Shown: positions 24,121-32,366 of the stretch, one piece after another | Layout: every line of letters starts with the position of its first letter | How positions within the stretch are numbered: the first letter of the stretch is position 1 | Assembly (NCBI RefSeq): GCF_003946655.1 | Contig: NZ_RHOV01000001.1 | Span: forward strand, 242,788 to 306,787 | Source of the DNA: Lapidilactobacillus achengensis | GTDB lineage: Bacteria; Bacillota; Bacilli; Lactobacillales; Lactobacillaceae | Direction: 5' to 3' | Length of the DNA stretch: 64,000 nt | Position numbers and translations under genes: made by a program | The notes under the pieces: generated by a model | Told to the model about the DNA's origin: nothing | Seen by the model: the letters and a program-made list of their open reading frames with translations, nothing else | The model's database searches: none

Positions 24121-24600
24121 AGTGTGAACCGACCCGAGTAGCTTCCGAGCATTTTGAGCAACCATAGTTTGGCCGCAGCTTGCGCTGCGAAATTCGGGGT
24201 GAGCTCGCTGTGGGCGTCACTTTGAGCTTCGCGAAACCCGCGCGAATCTCAAAGCTGAGCCTTGTCCTAAGCGGCAAAGCCGCCAAGGACAATTTCACGG
24301 CGATCTCACCCCGAATTTCTCCGCTCCAGCCGCTCAACGTTATAACAGCCGTTTGAGCACTCACGCCATTTGGTAAGCTATCGCCAATTGATGAGGATCC
24401 ACGCAATTGACGGCCGTGGTTAGTAATTACAGGCGTGATATTGGCGACACCGGAATAATTTGCAAGATAAACCAAGATAAGTTCTGGATGAATCAACCAA
24501 GTCGTCGACCTTCACCTAATGAATGTCTTAAGGAAGCCGGGCTATACTTCCGGAAGCCTGGCGTGGCTATGCGCAAGGAGCTGGGGCGGTGAACACGTTT
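24121..24600 (-). repeat. Composite structured repeat, locus D (beta core and partial linker inside a split 120-bp element)
   Basis: 24121-24153 is the left third of a second 120-bp element (AGTGTGAACCGACCCGAGTA...). Then come the right-end hairpin segment, beta core 24189-24319 (HP-I 24262-24292) and a truncated linker. Finally 24532-24599 is the right part of a 120-bp element, ending GGCGGTGAACACGTTT. The simplest reading is that beta core plus linker was inserted into the loop of a resident hairpin element. Lies between the ABC operon and the tsf terminator. Confidence 0.8.
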
Positions 24601-24618
24601 CGACCTCAGACCACAAAT

Positions 24619-24658
24619 AAAAAATCCGTCGGCAGCAGACACTGTCAACGGATTTTTT
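24619..24658 (-). terminator. Terminator of rpsB-tsf
   Basis: Arms AAAAAATCCGT (24619-24629) and ACGGATTTTTT (24648-24658), with the T-run on the minus strand, 32 bp past the tsf stop. It makes rpsB-tsf a closed transcription unit here, isolated from pyrH. Confidence 0.85.
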
Positions 24659-24690
24659 CAGTTCAATTTCAAGAGAAACAATTTCAGAAA

Positions 24691-25569
24691 TTAGTCCTTG
24701 ATTTGGCTCATAACTTCTTCCGCGAAATTGTCGACTTTCTTTTCGATACCTTCGCCAACTTCGAAACGAACGAAGCTGACCAACTTGCCGCCTTTGCTTT
24801 CAACAAACTTAGCGACGGTCAAATCAGGATCCTTCACGAATTCTTGGTCAGCCAAGCTGATCTCAGATAAGAATTTGTTCAAACGGCCTTCAACGATCTT
24901 GCCGATGATCTTCTCTGGTTTGCCTTCGTTACGGGTTTCTTCAGTCAAGACTTCGCGTTCGTGCGCCAATACTTCCGCAGGCACATCGTCACGGGAAACA
25001 TATTTCGGATTGATTGCCGCCACGTGCATTGCCACGTCACGAGCAGTCTCTTCGTCAGCGCCTTCCACAACGACTAAAGCAGCGATTTGGCCACCATTGT
25101 GCAAATATGAACCGAAGTTTTGGGAAGCTGTTTTCTCAACTAAAGCGAAGCGACGGAAACTGATTTTCTCGCCAATGACCGCTGTCAAAGCAGTGATCTT
25201 GTCGGAAATCTTCTCGCCAGCGATCGTCAAGTTCAAAACAGCGTCGTTGTCAGCTGGCTTGCCAGCAGCGATTGCTTCGGCGATTTGGTCAACTAAACCA
25301 GTGAATTTGTCGTTAGAAGCCACGAAGTCAGTTTCTGAGTTGACTTCAATGACCGCGGCAGTGTCACCAGCAACAGCGATTTGCGCCAGCCCTTCAGCAG
25401 CGACCCGATCACTCTTCTTAGCGGCTTTAGCCATCCCTTTTTCACGTAAAAGATCGACAGCCTTTTCCATGTCGCCATCAGCTTCAACTAAAGCTTTCTT
25501 GGCGTCCATCATCCCAACACTGGTTTTTTCACGCAATTCTTTAACTTGAGCTGCAGTAATTTTTGCCAT
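24691..25569 (-). CDS. tsf: Elongation factor Ts
   Basis: Guanine nucleotide exchange factor for EF-Tu, 292 residues. The N-terminal UBA-like module is followed by the diagnostic [22 protein letters not shown] and [13 protein letters not shown]. The core dimerisation repeats include FRRFALVEK, and the C-terminus has [11 protein letters not shown]. Its ATG at 25569 is 124 bp after rpsB. In most Lactobacillaceae pyrH follows directly; here a terminator, repeats and four unrelated genes intervene. Confidence 0.98.
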   Translation of the reverse strand: MAKITAAQVKELREKTSVGMMDAKKALVEADGDMEKAVDLLREKGMAKAAKKSDRVAAEGLAQIAVAGDTAAVIEVNSETDFVASNDKFTGLVDQIAEAIAAGKPADNDAVLNLTIAGEKISDKITALTAVIGEKISFRRFALVEKTASQNFGSYLHNGGQIAALVVVEGADEETARDVAMHVAAINPKYVSRDDVPAEVLAHEREVLTEETRNEGKPEKIIGKIVEGRLNKFLSEISLADQEFVKDPDLTVAKFVESKGGKLVSFVRFEVGEGIEKKVDNFAEEVMSQIKD

Positions 25570-25625
25570 TTCAATAGGCCCCCTATTAAAAATTTGATTT
25601 AAAAGTACCCTAATTTACAAAGAAA

Positions 25626-25661
25626 GAGTTTGGTGACAAAACCAGGTTTTGCGGCAAACTC
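25626..25661. promoter_or_regulatory. Two-tier hairpin between rpsB and tsf
   Basis: Outer stem GAGTTTG / CAAACTC encloses an inner stem CAAAACC / GGTTTTG. The only good T-tract (CCTTTTTTG) follows on the plus strand; on the rpsB-tsf coding strand the tract is interrupted (TTTCTTTG). It may be a weak attenuator or an mRNA stability/processing element that sets the S2 to EF-Ts ratio. Confidence 0.5.
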
Positions 25662-25693
25662 TCCTTTTTTGTCAATAAGTGATTGACGAAAAA

Positions 25694-26488
25694 CTATTCA
25701 GCGTCATCAGAAGTTGATTCTTCAACTTGATTAGCAATATCTTCGATTGATTCTTCGCCTTCAGCTGCTGCAGGAGCTTGTTGTTCTTCTTCAGCAACTT
25801 CATCTTGGCCTTGACGACCTTCGATAACAGCGTCAGCCATCTTTGCAGTGATCAAACGAACGGCACGAATGGCATCATCGTTTGAAGGAATGATGACATC
25901 GATATCGTCAGGATCAGTGTTGGTATCAACCATCGCTACGATCGGAATATTCAACTTTTGCGCTTCTTTAACGGCGATCCGTTCCTTGCGAGGATCAACG
26001 ATGAACATTACATCAGGGATCCGAGGCATATCTTCGATACCGCCCAGGAATTTCTCTAATTTTTCTTGTTCTTTCTTAAGTAAGGAAACTTCCTTCTTAG
26101 GTAAGACATCAAAAGTGCCATCAATGGCCATCTTCTTGATGTTCTTTAAGCGTTGGATCCGGCTTTGGATCGTGTTCCAGTTTGTCAAAGTCCCACCTAA
26201 CCAACGATGGTTAACGTAGAATTGACCTGCACGAGTTGCTTCTTCAGCGATCGCGTCTTGAGCTTGCTTCTTAGTCCCTACGAATAAGAAAACGCCACCG
26301 TCAGCGGCAACAGCCTTCACGTAGTTATAAGCATCGTCAACCATTTTAACGGTCTTTTGCAAGTCGATGATGTAGATCCCGTTACGTTCTGTAAAGATGT
26401 ATGGTTTCATCTTTGGATTCCAACGACGAGTCTGGTGACCAAAGTGAACCCCTGCTTCAAGCAATTGTTTCATTGATAATACTGCCAT
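25694..26488 (-). CDS. rpsB: 30S ribosomal protein S2
   Basis: 264 residues from ATG at 26488 (GGAGG 7 bp upstream); an upstream in-frame extension is leader sequence. Typical S2 features: [44 protein letters not shown], and [14 protein letters not shown]. The C-terminal acidic tail of about 35 residues is common in lactobacilli. It has its own promoter and a leader of about 105 nt. Confidence 0.98.
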   Translation of the reverse strand: MAVLSMKQLLEAGVHFGHQTRRWNPKMKPYIFTERNGIYIIDLQKTVKMVDDAYNYVKAVAADGGVFLFVGTKKQAQDAIAEEATRAGQFYVNHRWLGGTLTNWNTIQSRIQRLKNIKKMAIDGTFDVLPKKEVSLLKKEQEKLEKFLGGIEDMPRIPDVMFIVDPRKERIAVKEAQKLNIPIVAMVDTNTDPDDIDVIIPSNDDAIRAVRLITAKMADAVIEGRQGQDEVAEEEQQAPAAAEGEESIEDIANQVEESTSDDAE

Positions 26489-26599
26489 GATAAAGCCTCC
26501 TATGTTTTTTCCCGCCACATTGCTCTCCTCACGTCTGCACCTCTCGGCAACACAAGCGTAATCACAATGTGTGTGAATTTGGTGATAACACCGTTTAAA

Positions 26600-26627
26600 A
26601 TTATACCAGAACTCATACAAGATGCAA
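26600..26627 (-). promoter_or_regulatory. rpsB promoter
   Basis: On the minus strand: -35 TTGCAT (26622-26627), 16-bp spacer, -10 TATAAT (26600-26605). The resulting leader of about 105 nt contains short self-complementary segments around ACACACATTGTG. An S2 autoregulatory leader is possible but not shown. Confidence 0.75.
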
Positions 26628-26679
26628 GTCTTAACGCCAATTTATCTGATGTTTTTCTTCAGGAAAATTAATTTAAGTT

Positions 26680-27470
26680 GGTACTGCGCGTGGCGTTGGT
26701 GGTTGACAGATATGGTGGGGCTCCAGATCGGGCTGGGGGTGGTGGAACGCGGCGGGCGTCACTTTGAGCTTTTCGGAAATTCACCGAAAATCTCAAAGCT
26801 GAGCCTTATTCTAGGCGGCAAAGCCGCCAAGAATAATATCGCGGCTGACTCACCCCCAGCCCGACCTTCCGCCAAGTGAACAAACGGACCACCAACGCCA
26901 GAGTGTGAACCGACCTGGTCAGCTTCTGAGCATTAGCCTAGCAACTATTTTGGAAGCTGGTTTGTGCCTCCGGAATAGTTGCGTAGCTAAGCGGAAGAAG
27001 CTAGGTCGGTGAACACGTTTCAACGCCACGCTCCGCTCCAGCTGCTCAACGTTATCTGATTCATTGAAGCATTCACACCGACTGGTAAGCTATGTCCAAT
27101 TGATGAAGATCCACGCAATCGATAACCGTGGTTAGTGGATCCAATCTTTATATTGGCGACACCAGTACAATCTGCCTGATAAACTTAGGCTGGTTCTTGA
27201 CGAATCAACTGAATCGGTCGGTTTTCGACCAAAAATTACTTAGAAGAACGAGTACAGCAGTTCATGCTACGCGAAACAGAACGGTTCATTCAATCGAATC
27301 AATTGGTATGACTGTACCACCCCATCAAGGACAATTTTTTTGATTTCTACCTTGCAAAAGCGCTTCGTCCAATCCTTCACTTCGATTGCAGATCAGCTCA
27401 ATTCTGTCTCCGGAATAGTTGCGTAGCTAAGCGCAGAAGTCAGTTGTGCGGGTGCGTTTCCAGTCCGCGG
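26680..27470 (-). repeat. Composite structured repeat, locus E (gamma core, 120-bp element, linker, alpha remnant)
   Basis: Gamma core 26692-26899 (HP-I 26806-26836, stem TTATTC/GAATAA with GGCGGC/GCCGCC), a 120-bp element with a perfect target duplication, linker 27029-27381, and the start of an alpha core (GATTGCAG at 27382). That core collapses into fragments of the 120-bp element (CGGAATAGTTGCGTAGC) and of the alpha arm (TTTCCAGTCCGC). Lies between rpsB and the GIY-YIG gene. Confidence 0.85.
26901..27020 (+). mobile_element. 120-bp MITE-like element with 8-bp target duplication, copy E
   Basis: Runs from GAGTGTGAACCGACC to GGTCGGTGAACACGTTT, exactly 120 bp. It is flanked by perfect direct repeats CAACGCCA (26893-26900 and 27021-27028). 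The uninterrupted target is visible at the gamma-core edge in loci C and K, where CCAACGCCACGCTCC is continuous. Its imperfect terminal inverted repeats share ACCGACC. It encodes nothing. This is the copy that defines the element's ends. Confidence 0.88.
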
Positions 27471-27473
27471 CAG

Positions 27474-27776
27474 CTAGTTGCGACCATCGCCTAATTCTGA
27501 TTGCCAACTTATCTGATGGTCTCTCAGGAAAGCTTCTTTTTCTTGACGACGATGCCGCTTGAATTTGGCCTCAAAACTCAATGCCAATGACTTACTGGTG
27601 AATTCTTGTTGATACAGCAAGCGAACCGGGCGGCGATTGCGGGTGTATTTGGCGCCTTTGCCCGCATTGTGCGTGGCGACGCGTTTGGCCACATCATTGG
27701 TTGACCCCGTATAAAAGGTTCCATCGGCGCATAATAAAATATAACAATAATAAATAATCGTGCGCCTCCCTTTCAT
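27474..27776 (-). CDS. GIY-YIG nuclease-domain protein (UPF0213/YazA-like)
   Basis: About 100 residues of a stand-alone GIY-YIG domain: [20 protein letters not shown] contains the two-strand motif, followed by the conserved Arg (KRVATHN) and Glu (FEAKFK). Cellular role of the family is uncertain. The start is odd: ATG at 27776 has no ribosome site of its own, and GGGAGG falls inside codons 2-4. Translation may begin at an ATT codon just before YYCYI. It normally follows the yabB-type methyltransferase directly; here about 600 bp of repeat locus F intervenes. Confidence 0.85.
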   Translation of the reverse strand: MKGRRTIIYYCYILLCADGTFYTGSTNDVAKRVATHNAGKGAKYTRNRRPVRLLYQQEFTSKSLALSFEAKFKRHRRQEKEAFLRDHQISWQSELGDGRN

Positions 27777-27779
27777 TAA

Positions 27780-28323
27780 ATCGAAATCATGGTTAGTGTG
27801 ATATTGGGCTCCAAATCGGATCGGGATCCACACAACTGCCAACATAGCCTGACAGTCTCAATTTCGCCTGTGGGCGCCAACAGTATAATTCTCTTGATGA
27901 ACGCGGTCAGGATCATGATGAATCAACCAAATCAGTCGGTTCCCAGAAAAAATCAGTTTAAACGAGTGAGATCCAGCTGTCGGCACTACCCAAAATCTGC
28001 CGGCCTATTACTCCGAATCCGTTAGCATTGCTGTACCACCCCAAAAAAGTGGACGATTGTTTTCACCTCTCGCTTGCAAAACCACTTCGTCAGATACACA
28101 ACTTTGATTGCAGATAACCGCAATTCTGCCTAGCAACCGCCTCAGGACGTGTGGCTCATCGGTGAAATTTGTCTTAGTGATTTATCACTTAGACAAAGAC
28201 CTGATTTTGAGACAAGCCGCGCACTTTGCGGGTTGGCTCAAAACAGCGTCCACCGCGTTCCAGCCACGACAAACGTCCTGAGGCGGTTGCGCTCACGCGC
28301 AACACCCACTCAAACCAGCAATC
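27780..28323 (-). repeat. Composite structured repeat, locus F (diverged linker, alpha2 core)
   Basis: Linker 27780-28105 is the most diverged copy and begins only a few bases from the GIY-YIG start. Alpha2 core 28106-28323 has perfect 17-bp outer arms (28134-28150 and 28273-28289). Its HP-I (28168-28197) has unique stems TTTGTCT/AGACAAA and AGTGA/TCACT. It also carries hairpin GTTGCGC-GTGA-GCGCAAC on its sense strand. The locus separates the methyltransferase from the GIY-YIG gene. Confidence 0.85.
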
Positions 28324-28389
28324 AAGCGAAGAGCAAAAAGTAGGACACCAAATTTCACCAAGCCGCGCAACCAATTGCCCACCAAAAAT

Positions 28390-29127
28390 TTATTTCGTTA
28401 AATCATCGCCATGCAAAATGGTTTTGACCTGGGGCGTATATTCGTCCTGCTCTGTATAAGCAACGATCGGCGGCATCACCCGCACGCCATTAGGTCGACC
28501 GTCCTTGATCGCATCGACCAGAACCATATTCGCTTCTCGATCCGCCTTGGGATAAACGAACTGCAACCGTTTAACGGCCAACCGCGCCGCGACGCATTTG
28601 GCCATGATCTCGTCCAAGCGTTCCGGCCGATGGACCATGTAAAAATGTCCATTGGTTTTCAGCAAGCGCGCGCTGGTTGTCAAGACCGCCGCCAAATTGG
28701 TTTTCAATTCATGCCGCGCGATCGCGTAATAAGGATTCGGATTCTTCGTACTTTGCGGTTGGTCAACGAAATAAGGTGGATTACAAGTCACGACATCCGC
28801 AAAGTCAGTGCCCAAGAATTCAGACGCATCAGCCAAATCAATGGGTAAAACGTTGATCTGATTTTCTAAGTGGTTTAGTCGAACTGACCGATGTGCCATT
28901 TCCGCCAGCTTCTCCTGAAGCTCGATCATTGTGATTGTTTCCTTAGTTTTCTGGCTCAGAAACAGACCAACGGCGCCATTACCAGCGCAAAGGTCGACTA
29001 CTTGATCTGTTCTTTTGACTTGGGCGAAGTCCGCCAGCAAAACCGCATCCAGTGAGAATGAGAACACCTCGTCGCTTTGAATGATTTTGATACCGCCGTT
29101 GACCAATTGATCGACCCGTTCTGTCAT
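28390..29127 (-). CDS. yabB: SAM-dependent methyltransferase, YabB / TrmN6-like
   Basis: 245 residues from ATG at 29127, chosen for GGAGG 7 bp upstream. Motif I VVDLCAGNGAVGLF binds S-adenosylmethionine, and CNPPYF is the (N/D)PPY motif of N6-adenine methyltransferases. The family includes tRNA1(Val) A37 methylases (TrmN6/YfiC). The exact substrate cannot be proved from sequence. It is divergent from plsC and upstream of the GIY-YIG gene, its usual partner. Confidence 0.9.
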   Translation of the reverse strand: MTERVDQLVNGGIKIIQSDEVFSFSLDAVLLADFAQVKRTDQVVDLCAGNGAVGLFLSQKTKETITMIELQEKLAEMAHRSVRLNHLENQINVLPIDLADASEFLGTDFADVVTCNPPYFVDQPQSTKNPNPYYAIARHELKTNLAAVLTTSARLLKTNGHFYMVHRPERLDEIMAKCVAARLAVKRLQFVYPKADREANMVLVDAIKDGRPNGVRVMPPIVAYTEQDEYTPQVKTILHGDDLTK

Positions 29128-29195
29128 TTCATGACCTCCACATTGACCGCCCAAGAATATCATTGCGAAAAATATCCTTTGACCGCTTTTTCTGC

Positions 29196-29201
29196 TATAA
29201 T
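29196..29201 (+). promoter_or_regulatory. Extended -10 promoter of plsC
   Basis: TGCTATAAT on the plus strand (TATAAT at 29196-29201), 37 bp before the plsC ATG. There is no good -35, as expected for an extended -10 promoter. Confidence 0.6.
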
Positions 29202-29238
29202 TTTCTATGAACTCAATTTTAGCATAAAAGGTGACGTC

Positions 29239-29895
29239 ATGTTCTACAAAATCATCCGACCGATTGCCCGCTTCATCGTGTGGCTACTCAACGGTCACAC
29301 CAAAACCGTGAATAAGAAAAACTTACCTGAAGGCAGTTACATTCTAGTCGCGCCCCACCGAACTTGGTGGGAACCGATTATTTTCGCGTTGGCGGCGAGT
29401 CCGAAAGAATTCAGCTTCATGGCAAAGAAGGAACTCTTCCGCAATCCAATCCTGCGCTGGATCTTGGTCCACGCTCATGCTTTTCCGGTGGACCGCTTCA
29501 ACCCTGGTCCCTCGGTCATCAAAATTCCGGTGCGCACGTTAAAAGCCGGCAAGCTGGCCTTGATCATGTTTCCGTCTGGCACCCGCTATTCCAGTGAGCT
29601 CAAGGGTGGCGCCGCTTTGATCGCCAAGTTGGCCAATGTGCCACTTTTGCCCGCAGTTTATCAAGGCCCAGTGACCTTCAAGGACTTTCTCAAACACAAG
29701 CGAGTGACCGTGGGCTTTGGCGAACCGATCCCCATCGACCGCCGTTTGAAGTTGGACGAAGCCGGGTCAGAAATGATCAATCAACAGATGACCGCCGCCT
29801 GGGCCGCGCTGGATCAAGAGATCAACCCCGATTTCCATTACGTGCCTGATGAGAAACATTTAGAAGCCGAGAAAGCCAAAAACCAATTGAAATAG
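29239..29895 (+). CDS. plsC: 1-acyl-sn-glycerol-3-phosphate acyltransferase (PlsC family)
   Basis: 218 residues; acylates lysophosphatidic acid to phosphatidic acid, the substrate of CdsA. Block I is APHRTWWEP, an HX4E in place of the usual HX4D. Block II-III regions include AFPVDR and FPSGTR, and block IV is VPLLPAVYQGP. ATG at 29239 has AAGGTG upstream; an upstream in-frame extension would run into the divergent methyltransferase. One N-terminal hydrophobic helix suggests membrane association. Confidence 0.92.
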   Translation: MFYKIIRPIARFIVWLLNGHTKTVNKKNLPEGSYILVAPHRTWWEPIIFALAASPKEFSFMAKKELFRNPILRWILVHAHAFPVDRFNPGPSVIKIPVRTLKAGKLALIMFPSGTRYSSELKGGAALIAKLANVPLLPAVYQGPVTFKDFLKHKRVTVGFGEPIPIDRRLKLDEAGSEMINQQMTAAWAALDQEINPDFHYVPDEKHLEAEKAKNQLK

Positions 29896-29911
29896 CCAAG
29901 CGTCAACAAAC

Positions 29912-29963
29912 ACCGCCTTAGGAGCACTCTTCGAAGTCGCCCCTAAGCGCGGTTATTTTTTTA
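29912..29963 (+). terminator. Terminator of plsC
   Basis: ACCGC-CTTAGG pairs with CCTAAG-CGCGGT around a loop of about 20 nt, followed by TTATTTTTTT, 17 bp after the plsC stop. Confidence 0.8.
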
Positions 29964-30354
29964 ACTGTTTTAGCATTTCGATACCCAGGCGTTCTTAGAT
30001 CCGTGGTCACACTGACTGCCCACCAGAAAAATAACAGTAAGGAAAAAAGTTGGGATTTTGATCATTTTTTAAAGTGAAATGGGCAAACATTGCGTATTTA
30101 TTGATTAGTGGCGTTCATCAGCTTCCCCACCAAACGCAATTAGTGGCCGCCGCGGACCAAAAAAAGCCGAGCCCAACAGGACTCGACTAAACTTAACTTG
30201 ATTAATGTGTCTCACTTGATTGACTGATCGGCGCTAAATCGTGCCGATCACTGTTGACCGCATTTCTTGATCTCATCTACCAGTCTCAGGTTCGATGTTT
30301 CAGATCAAGAGCACCACACACACCCTAACCCCCCAAAAAGAGAGCGCGCAACGA
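29964..30354. other. Intergenic region without genes
   Basis: No plausible coding sequence. It holds the ABC exporter terminator (30158-30188) and a small hairpin GATCGGC/GCCGATC near 30227-30250. No promoter is convincing. Confidence 0.5.
30158..30188 (-). terminator. Terminator of the ABC exporter operon
   Basis: On the minus strand AGTCGAG pairs with CTCGGCT around a 10-nt loop, followed by seven T. It lies about 300 bp past the ABC exporter stop, so that transcript would carry fragment G of the 120-bp element in its 3' untranslated region. Confidence 0.65.
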
Positions 30355-30460
30355 TCTGAACAACTGCAAATCGTTAGTCTAGCAACTATTTTGGCGGCCA
30401 GGTTTGCCTCCAGAATCGTGGCGTCGCTAAGTGAACGCAGCTAGGTCGCTGAACACGTTT
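30355..30460 (+). mobile_element. Degenerate copy of the 120-bp hairpin element (locus G)
   Basis: Recognisable from GTCTAGCAACTATTTTGG and CGCAGCTAGGTCGCTGAACACGTTT. The left terminal part is replaced by unrelated sequence. It is the only locus with just this module, so the element can exist away from the cores. Confidence 0.65.
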
Positions 30461-30491
30461 TAAAACAGTGGGCTGTTGTGGTCAAGGGCAG

Positions 30492-32366
30492 TTAGGCGGT
30501 TGGTTCCGCGGTCGCGTCGACCCCGTGTTGCAATTGGTACAACTGATAGTAACGCCCTTTTTGTGCCAACAATTGGTCGTGGGTCCCGTGCTCAACAATG
30601 CGGCCGGCGTCAAGGACAATGATTTGTTCAGCGTCCTTGATGGTCGACAAACGGTGAGCGATGGCGATCGTGGTTCGACCACGGCGGAGGCGCCGCAGAC
30701 CTTCTTGGATCATACTTTCCGTTTCCGTGTCAATATTGGCCGTGGCTTCATCCAGCACCAAGATCTTCGGATCAGTGACCACCGTGCGCGCGAAGGAAAT
30801 CAGCTGCCGCTCGCCACTGGAGAACTGAGTACCCCCTTCGATCACCCGAGCGTGGTAGCCGCGGGATAATTTATTAATGAAGCGATCCGCCTGAACGAAT
30901 TCGGCGGCTTCTTCGATTTGCCGATCAGTGATGTCTTGATTGAACAGGCGAATATTGGAGGCCACATCACCATAGAACATGAAGGAATCCTGCAAGACCA
31001 AGCCCATTTTCCGCCGTAATTCGGTCATGGGATAATCTTTGATGTCTTTACCATCGATCAAGATCTGACCTTCATAAAATTCGTAAAAGCGCATCATGAT
31101 ATTAATGATCGAACTCTTGCCAGAACCGGTATGACCGACGATCCCAATCGTCTGCCCGGGCTCAGCGATGAAGGAAATGTCATTCAGGACTTTGTGTTCG
31201 CCATCGTAAGCGAAAGAAACATGGCGGAACTCGATTTTTCCAGCGGTGATCTCCCCAGACGCGTCCGGATGTTGTTGCGGCGCGATCGTCGAATCATCCA
31301 AGATCCGGAAGATCCGTTTGCCGGCCACCACCCCATCTTGCATAAAGGACAGCGAGTCCATCATGTCGGAGATCGGATTGAAGAAGTTCTGGACGTAGGT
31401 CGTAAAGGCGTAAATAACCCCGGCTTCCACGAAAACATGTTCCGAAAGAAGCCCGAAATAAGCCAAAACAGCGGTCAGCGCTAAAGCGTAGAGCAAATTG
31501 ATCAACGAGGACAACAGCAGCGAGTTGGTGTGGATCATCGCCTTACGCGTGGCCAAATATTCGCCGTTAGTCTGCTCGAATTCTTGACCGATCCGGTGTT
31601 CCTGCCGAAACTCTTGGATCACGCCAATGCCTTCGATCGATTCATTCAACTTCACATTCAATTCACTCAAGCGTTCCCGCATCCGCCGGTAGACCCGCGA
31701 GCTGTAACGGGCATAATACCAGATCGCCACCAGCAGAATCGGCAAGAAGGCCAAAACAACCAGCGCGCCGGTGCCATTCAAGGCCGCCATCGCAAAGTAG
31801 GCGGTGATGATCCCCAGCAACCCGGTCAAAATCGACGCGAAGAATTGCAAGAAATCCATCAAAGACATGGTATCGTTGGTCACCCGCGAGACGATCGAAC
31901 CAGCCGGCGTCAAGTCAAAGTAGCGCATCCCTAAAGTGTGCAATTTACTGAATAGCGCGCGCCGGACACTTTCCAGCGCCTTCTCGGACCCAACGGAGTA
32001 AAGATAATTACTGACAAACTGGAGCACCGCTTTCAATAAAACACCAAGAAAGTACAAAGCGGCAAAGCCTAAGATCACCCGGGTAGTTCCCCGGGATGGC
32101 GTTAGATATTTATCCATGAATTCCTGCAAGATCCGCGGCAAGAAAACATTCAGTAAGGACAAGGCGGTGGCGCTCAAGATGGCGATAATGAACAACCACT
32201 TGAACGGCAAAGTGAACTTCAGCATGCGCTTGATGATCTGACCTTGTTCCTTCATGGGAATGCTTTGCGCCCAAACGGATTGATTCTCGCTAGTCGAAGT
32301 CGTTACGTCCGTTGGCTCCTGGTGATCAGACTGTTGTTTGGTTTTCTTTTCTTTATTCTGCGTCAT
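30492..32366 (-). CDS. ABC exporter half-transporter, subunit with the catalytic Glu
   Basis: About 624 residues: a charged N-terminal tail, six-helix exporter domain (about 50-340), then nucleotide-binding domain with Walker A GIVGHTGSGKSS, Walker B ILVLDEAT (catalytic Glu present), but a non-canonical signature FSSGERQ. Pairs with the overlapping upstream gene, whose motifs are complementary; together they form a heterodimeric multidrug/lipid-type exporter (BmrCD, LmrCD, TM287/288 class). ATG at 32366 is chosen because AGGGGG is 8 bp upstream; GTG at 32375 is an alternative. Confidence 0.94.
   Translation of the reverse strand: MTQNKEKKTKQQSDHQEPTDVTTSTSENQSVWAQSIPMKEQGQIIKRMLKFTLPFKWLFIIAILSATALSLLNVFLPRILQEFMDKYLTPSRGTTRVILGFAALYFLGVLLKAVLQFVSNYLYSVGSEKALESVRRALFSKLHTLGMRYFDLTPAGSIVSRVTNDTMSLMDFLQFFASILTGLLGIITAYFAMAALNGTGALVVLAFLPILLVAIWYYARYSSRVYRRMRERLSELNVKLNESIEGIGVIQEFRQEHRIGQEFEQTNGEYLATRKAMIHTNSLLLSSLINLLYALALTAVLAYFGLLSEHVFVEAGVIYAFTTYVQNFFNPISDMMDSLSFMQDGVVAGKRIFRILDDSTIAPQQHPDASGEITAGKIEFRHVSFAYDGEHKVLNDISFIAEPGQTIGIVGHTGSGKSSIINIMMRFYEFYEGQILIDGKDIKDYPMTELRRKMGLVLQDSFMFYGDVASNIRLFNQDITDRQIEEAAEFVQADRFINKLSRGYHARVIEGGTQFSSGERQLISFARTVVTDPKILVLDEATANIDTETESMIQEGLRRLRRGRTTIAIAHRLSTIKDAEQIIVLDAGRIVEHGTHDQLLAQKGRYYQLYQLQHGVDATAEPTA

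Noticed and set aside
24698..25549. Plus-strand open frame of 283 codons opposite tsf
   Set aside because: It mirrors the tsf coding strand; no family resemblance and no ribosome binding site.
30227..30250. Small-RNA gene around the GATCGGC/GCCGATC hairpin
   Set aside because: A single 7-bp stem without promoter or terminator of its own is too little to support an RNA gene.
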